Source of the DNA: Lachnospiraceae bacterium
GTDB taxonomy: Bacteria; Bacillota; Clostridia; Lachnospirales; Lachnospiraceae
DNA: 6,085 bases
Assembly: GCA_017404585.1 (NCBI GenBank)
Contig: JAFRCB010000283.1
Span: 1-6,085 of the forward strand
Reading direction: 5' to 3'
Positions 4,684 through 6,085 of this stretch are shown here, piece by piece. Under the pieces are notes generated by a model that searched no databases, was not told where the DNA came from, and worked only from the letters and a program-made list of their open reading frames with translations. Position numbers and translations under genes: made by a program. Each line of letters opens with the position of its first letter. Position 1 is the stretch's first letter.

Positions 4684-5496
4684 ATGAGCATTCTTGATAC
4701 GATCAGAAAAAGACGAAGCGTCCGCACCTTCGACGGAGTTCCGCTGAAGCAGGAAGACGCACAGAAAATAATCGAATTCGCAGAGAAAGTCGAAGATCCT
4801 TATGATATCCCCATTTCATGGAAAATCCTCGACGCAAAGAAATACGGTCTCTCAAGCCCCGTGATCGTTGGGACTGACTGCTATATCGCAGGAAAGATGC
4901 ACCGTGTCCCCCATGCTGAAGAAGCTTTCGGCTACGCATTTGAAAAGATAGTTCTGTTTGCAGAAGGTCTGGGAGTCGGCACTACATGGATCGCTGGAAC
5001 GATGAACCGGGACGCCTTCGAGAAGGCAATGGATCTGTCAGAAGAGGAAGTCATGCCGTGTGTAAGCCCTCTTGGCTATCCTGCTTCCAGGATGTCGCTG
5101 CGGGAGAACCTCATGCGCAAAGGCATCAAAGCGGACACCCGAAATGAATTCGAAGAACTGTTCTTCGACGGCTCCTTCGGGAAGCCCCTGAGCAGAGACG
5201 CTGCCGGTAAACTGGCAGATGTCCTTGAAGCAGTGCGCTTCGCGCCTTCCGCTGTTAACATGCAGCCGTGGAGAGCAGTGCTCAGCGGAAACAGCGTGCA
5301 CTTCTATGAAAAACACAGCCGCGGATATGATGACGGCAGATGGGATACGCAGAAGATAGATATGGGCATCGCCCTCTGTCATTTCGAAGTGGCTGCCATG
5401 GAGCTCGGAATCCCGGTCTCCTTTACGATCAGCGATCCGGGACTGGCCACTGCCAAGGATATCGAATATATAGCTTCTTTTGAGATCTTGGAATAG
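4684..5496 (+). CDS. nitroreductase-family flavoprotein, TM1586-like two-part type, 270 aa
   Basis: This is a predicted FMN-dependent NAD(P)H oxidoreductase of the nitroreductase superfamily. The N-terminal RKRRSVRTFDGVPL (8-21) is the usual phosphate-binding opening of the fold. GLGVGTTWIAG (95-105) is the second conserved segment, followed by PLGYP (129-133). A second nitroreductase-like segment appears at 185-197 (RFAPSAVNMQPWR). This arrangement, where the asparagine-containing APSxxNxQPW motif sits in the second half, fits the putative TM nitroreductase family (TM1586 type), in which one chain carries both halves. Length is usual for that family. A GGAAAGG sequence (4670-4676) lies 7 nt before the ATG at 4684. 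Following an HxlR gene, it is the likely controlled enzyme, reducing quinones, nitro compounds or other electrophiles in the cytosol. The natural substrate is unknown. Confidence 0.88.
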   Translation: MSILDTIRKRRSVRTFDGVPLKQEDAQKIIEFAEKVEDPYDIPISWKILDAKKYGLSSPVIVGTDCYIAGKMHRVPHAEEAFGYAFEKIVLFAEGLGVGTTWIAGTMNRDAFEKAMDLSEEEVMPCVSPLGYPASRMSLRENLMRKGIKADTRNEFEELFFDGSFGKPLSRDAAGKLADVLEAVRFAPSAVNMQPWRAVLSGNSVHFYEKHSRGYDDGRWDTQKIDMGIALCHFEVAAMELGIPVSFTISDPGLATAKDIEYIASFEILE

Positions 5497-5502
5497 GACA
5501 CA

Positions 5503-6078
5503 ATGATACAGCTTGTTCATACCGGATCTCAGATCATCACTTCGCCCGACATCACGATCGGCAGAAGAAACGCCGACTTCGGACAGGGATTCTATCTTTC
5601 CGACAACGTGGAGTTCTCAAAACGATGGGCACGTTCCAGAAAAGGCGAAACTACATATCTGAACACATATGAACTCGATACCGACGGACTCAATATCAAG
5701 AGGTTCGGCAGAGACACTGAGTGGTTCGAATACATATACTCCAACCGTTCGGGAAGAGATGATACCTTAGCCGGTTTCGACGTTATCTCCGGTCCCATAG
5801 CGAATGACACGATCTACGATACATGGGGCATCATCACAAGCGGTCTCCTTAAAAAGGAACAGGCGCTGCGTCTTCTCATGATAGGACCTGTTTACGAACA
5901 GACGGTGATCAAGACGGAAAAAGCCGTGAACGCACTGCGCTTCATCCGTGCAGAAGAGATCTCCCCTGAAGAGATCGCTTCTTACAGAGGCACGGTGCGT
6001 CAAGAAGAAGAGATATTTCAGCAACAGTTCGCTGCACTGCTCGCTGAGATGACAGGATCATCGGATCAAAATATATGA
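5503..6078 (+). CDS. DUF3990-family protein, probable ADP-ribosyltransferase-like fold, 191 aa
   Basis: The sequence matches the DUF3990 pattern as I know it: LVHTGSQII (4-12, in place of the usual LYHGS), ITIGRRNADFGQGFYLS (17-33), KRWARSR (40-46), EYIYSNR (76-82), FDVISGPIANDTIYDT (92-107) and YEQTVIKTEKAVNALRF (131-147). DUF3990 is, as I recall, placed with ADP-ribosyltransferase-like folds; H6, Y31 and E132/Q133 would then be the candidate NAD-binding and catalytic positions. Here T7 is inserted in the HGS motif, which could affect activity. The C-terminal 40 residues are charged and helical. The gene starts only 6 bp after the nitroreductase stop, with AGGA overlapping that stop, so translation is probably coupled. 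Such genes often travel with a small DUF3791 partner; none is seen upstream here. The function is unproven: toxin-like modifier and housekeeping enzyme are both possible. Confidence 0.85.
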   Translation: MIQLVHTGSQIITSPDITIGRRNADFGQGFYLSDNVEFSKRWARSRKGETTYLNTYELDTDGLNIKRFGRDTEWFEYIYSNRSGRDDTLAGFDVISGPIANDTIYDTWGIITSGLLKKEQALRLLMIGPVYEQTVIKTEKAVNALRFIRAEEISPEEIASYRGTVRQEEEIFQQQFAALLAEMTGSSDQNI

Positions 6079-6085
6079 AACTGCG
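6075..6085 (+). CDS. start of a translationally coupled gene, truncated by window
   Basis: The DUF3990 stop TGA (6076-6078) is embedded in ATGA, giving an ATG at 6075 with a 4-bp overlap. Only MKL and a partial codon are visible before the window ends, so nothing can be said of the product. ATGA overlaps are a common form of translational coupling, and CAGGA (6053-6057) lies upstream but is rather far. If real, this would be the fourth gene of the HxlR operon and the natural place for a partner or antidote of the DUF3990 protein. Confidence 0.35.

Overview
The window looks like chromosomal DNA of a low-to-mid GC Gram-positive anaerobe, most likely a Clostridia-type Firmicute. The grounds are strong AGGAGG-type ribosome binding sites, compact gene spacing, a small regulator resembling the clostridial CD3324 family, an HxlR-nitroreductase pair and a DUF3990-type protein. 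All recognised genes are on the + strand. No rRNA, tRNA, CRISPR array, insertion sequence or phage gene is visible.

Region 1 (1-476) is the 3' end of an M29 metallo-aminopeptidase gene that begins left of the window. Region 2 (477-1076) starts with a 212-bp gap that is unusually structured. It holds a dyad centred on a possible -10 box, a possible 9-codon leader peptide, an 11-bp perfect inverted repeat with a competing upstream arm, and a palindrome that includes the ribosome binding site of the next gene. That gene (689-970) encodes a 93-aa helix-turn-helix protein. A 14-bp hairpin without a U-tract (1016-1051) separates it from the next gene.

Region 3 (1077-4066) is a GC-richer block (roughly 57-62% in the lines counted by hand, against about 42-50% in flanking genes). 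It encodes two serine hydrolases of the class C beta-lactamase fold, 15 bp apart. The first is fused behind a GNAT acetyltransferase domain. The second carries a C-terminal beta-rich domain. Neither has a signal peptide, so they probably act in the cytosol, perhaps modifying and hydrolysing a small amide or ester compound; the substrate cannot be read from the sequence. A clear intrinsic terminator (4024-4066) closes this unit.

Region 4 (4067-6085) is a second unit: a promoter with a 27-bp palindromic operator, an HxlR-family regulator with four cysteines near its N-terminus, a two-part nitroreductase, a DUF3990 protein and, through an ATGA overlap, the first codons of another gene that leaves the window. 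HxlR regulators next to nitroreductases are known electrophile or oxidant-sensing pairs (YodB-YodC and HypR-HypO in Bacillus subtilis), so this operon is probably an autoregulated thiol-stress response. A DUF3990 protein in such an operon is the unexpected part.

The best candidates for something undescribed are the structured leader at 591-691, the GNAT-serine hydrolase fusion with its tandem partner, and the cysteine-rich HxlR operon with a DUF3990 gene and a coupled downstream gene.
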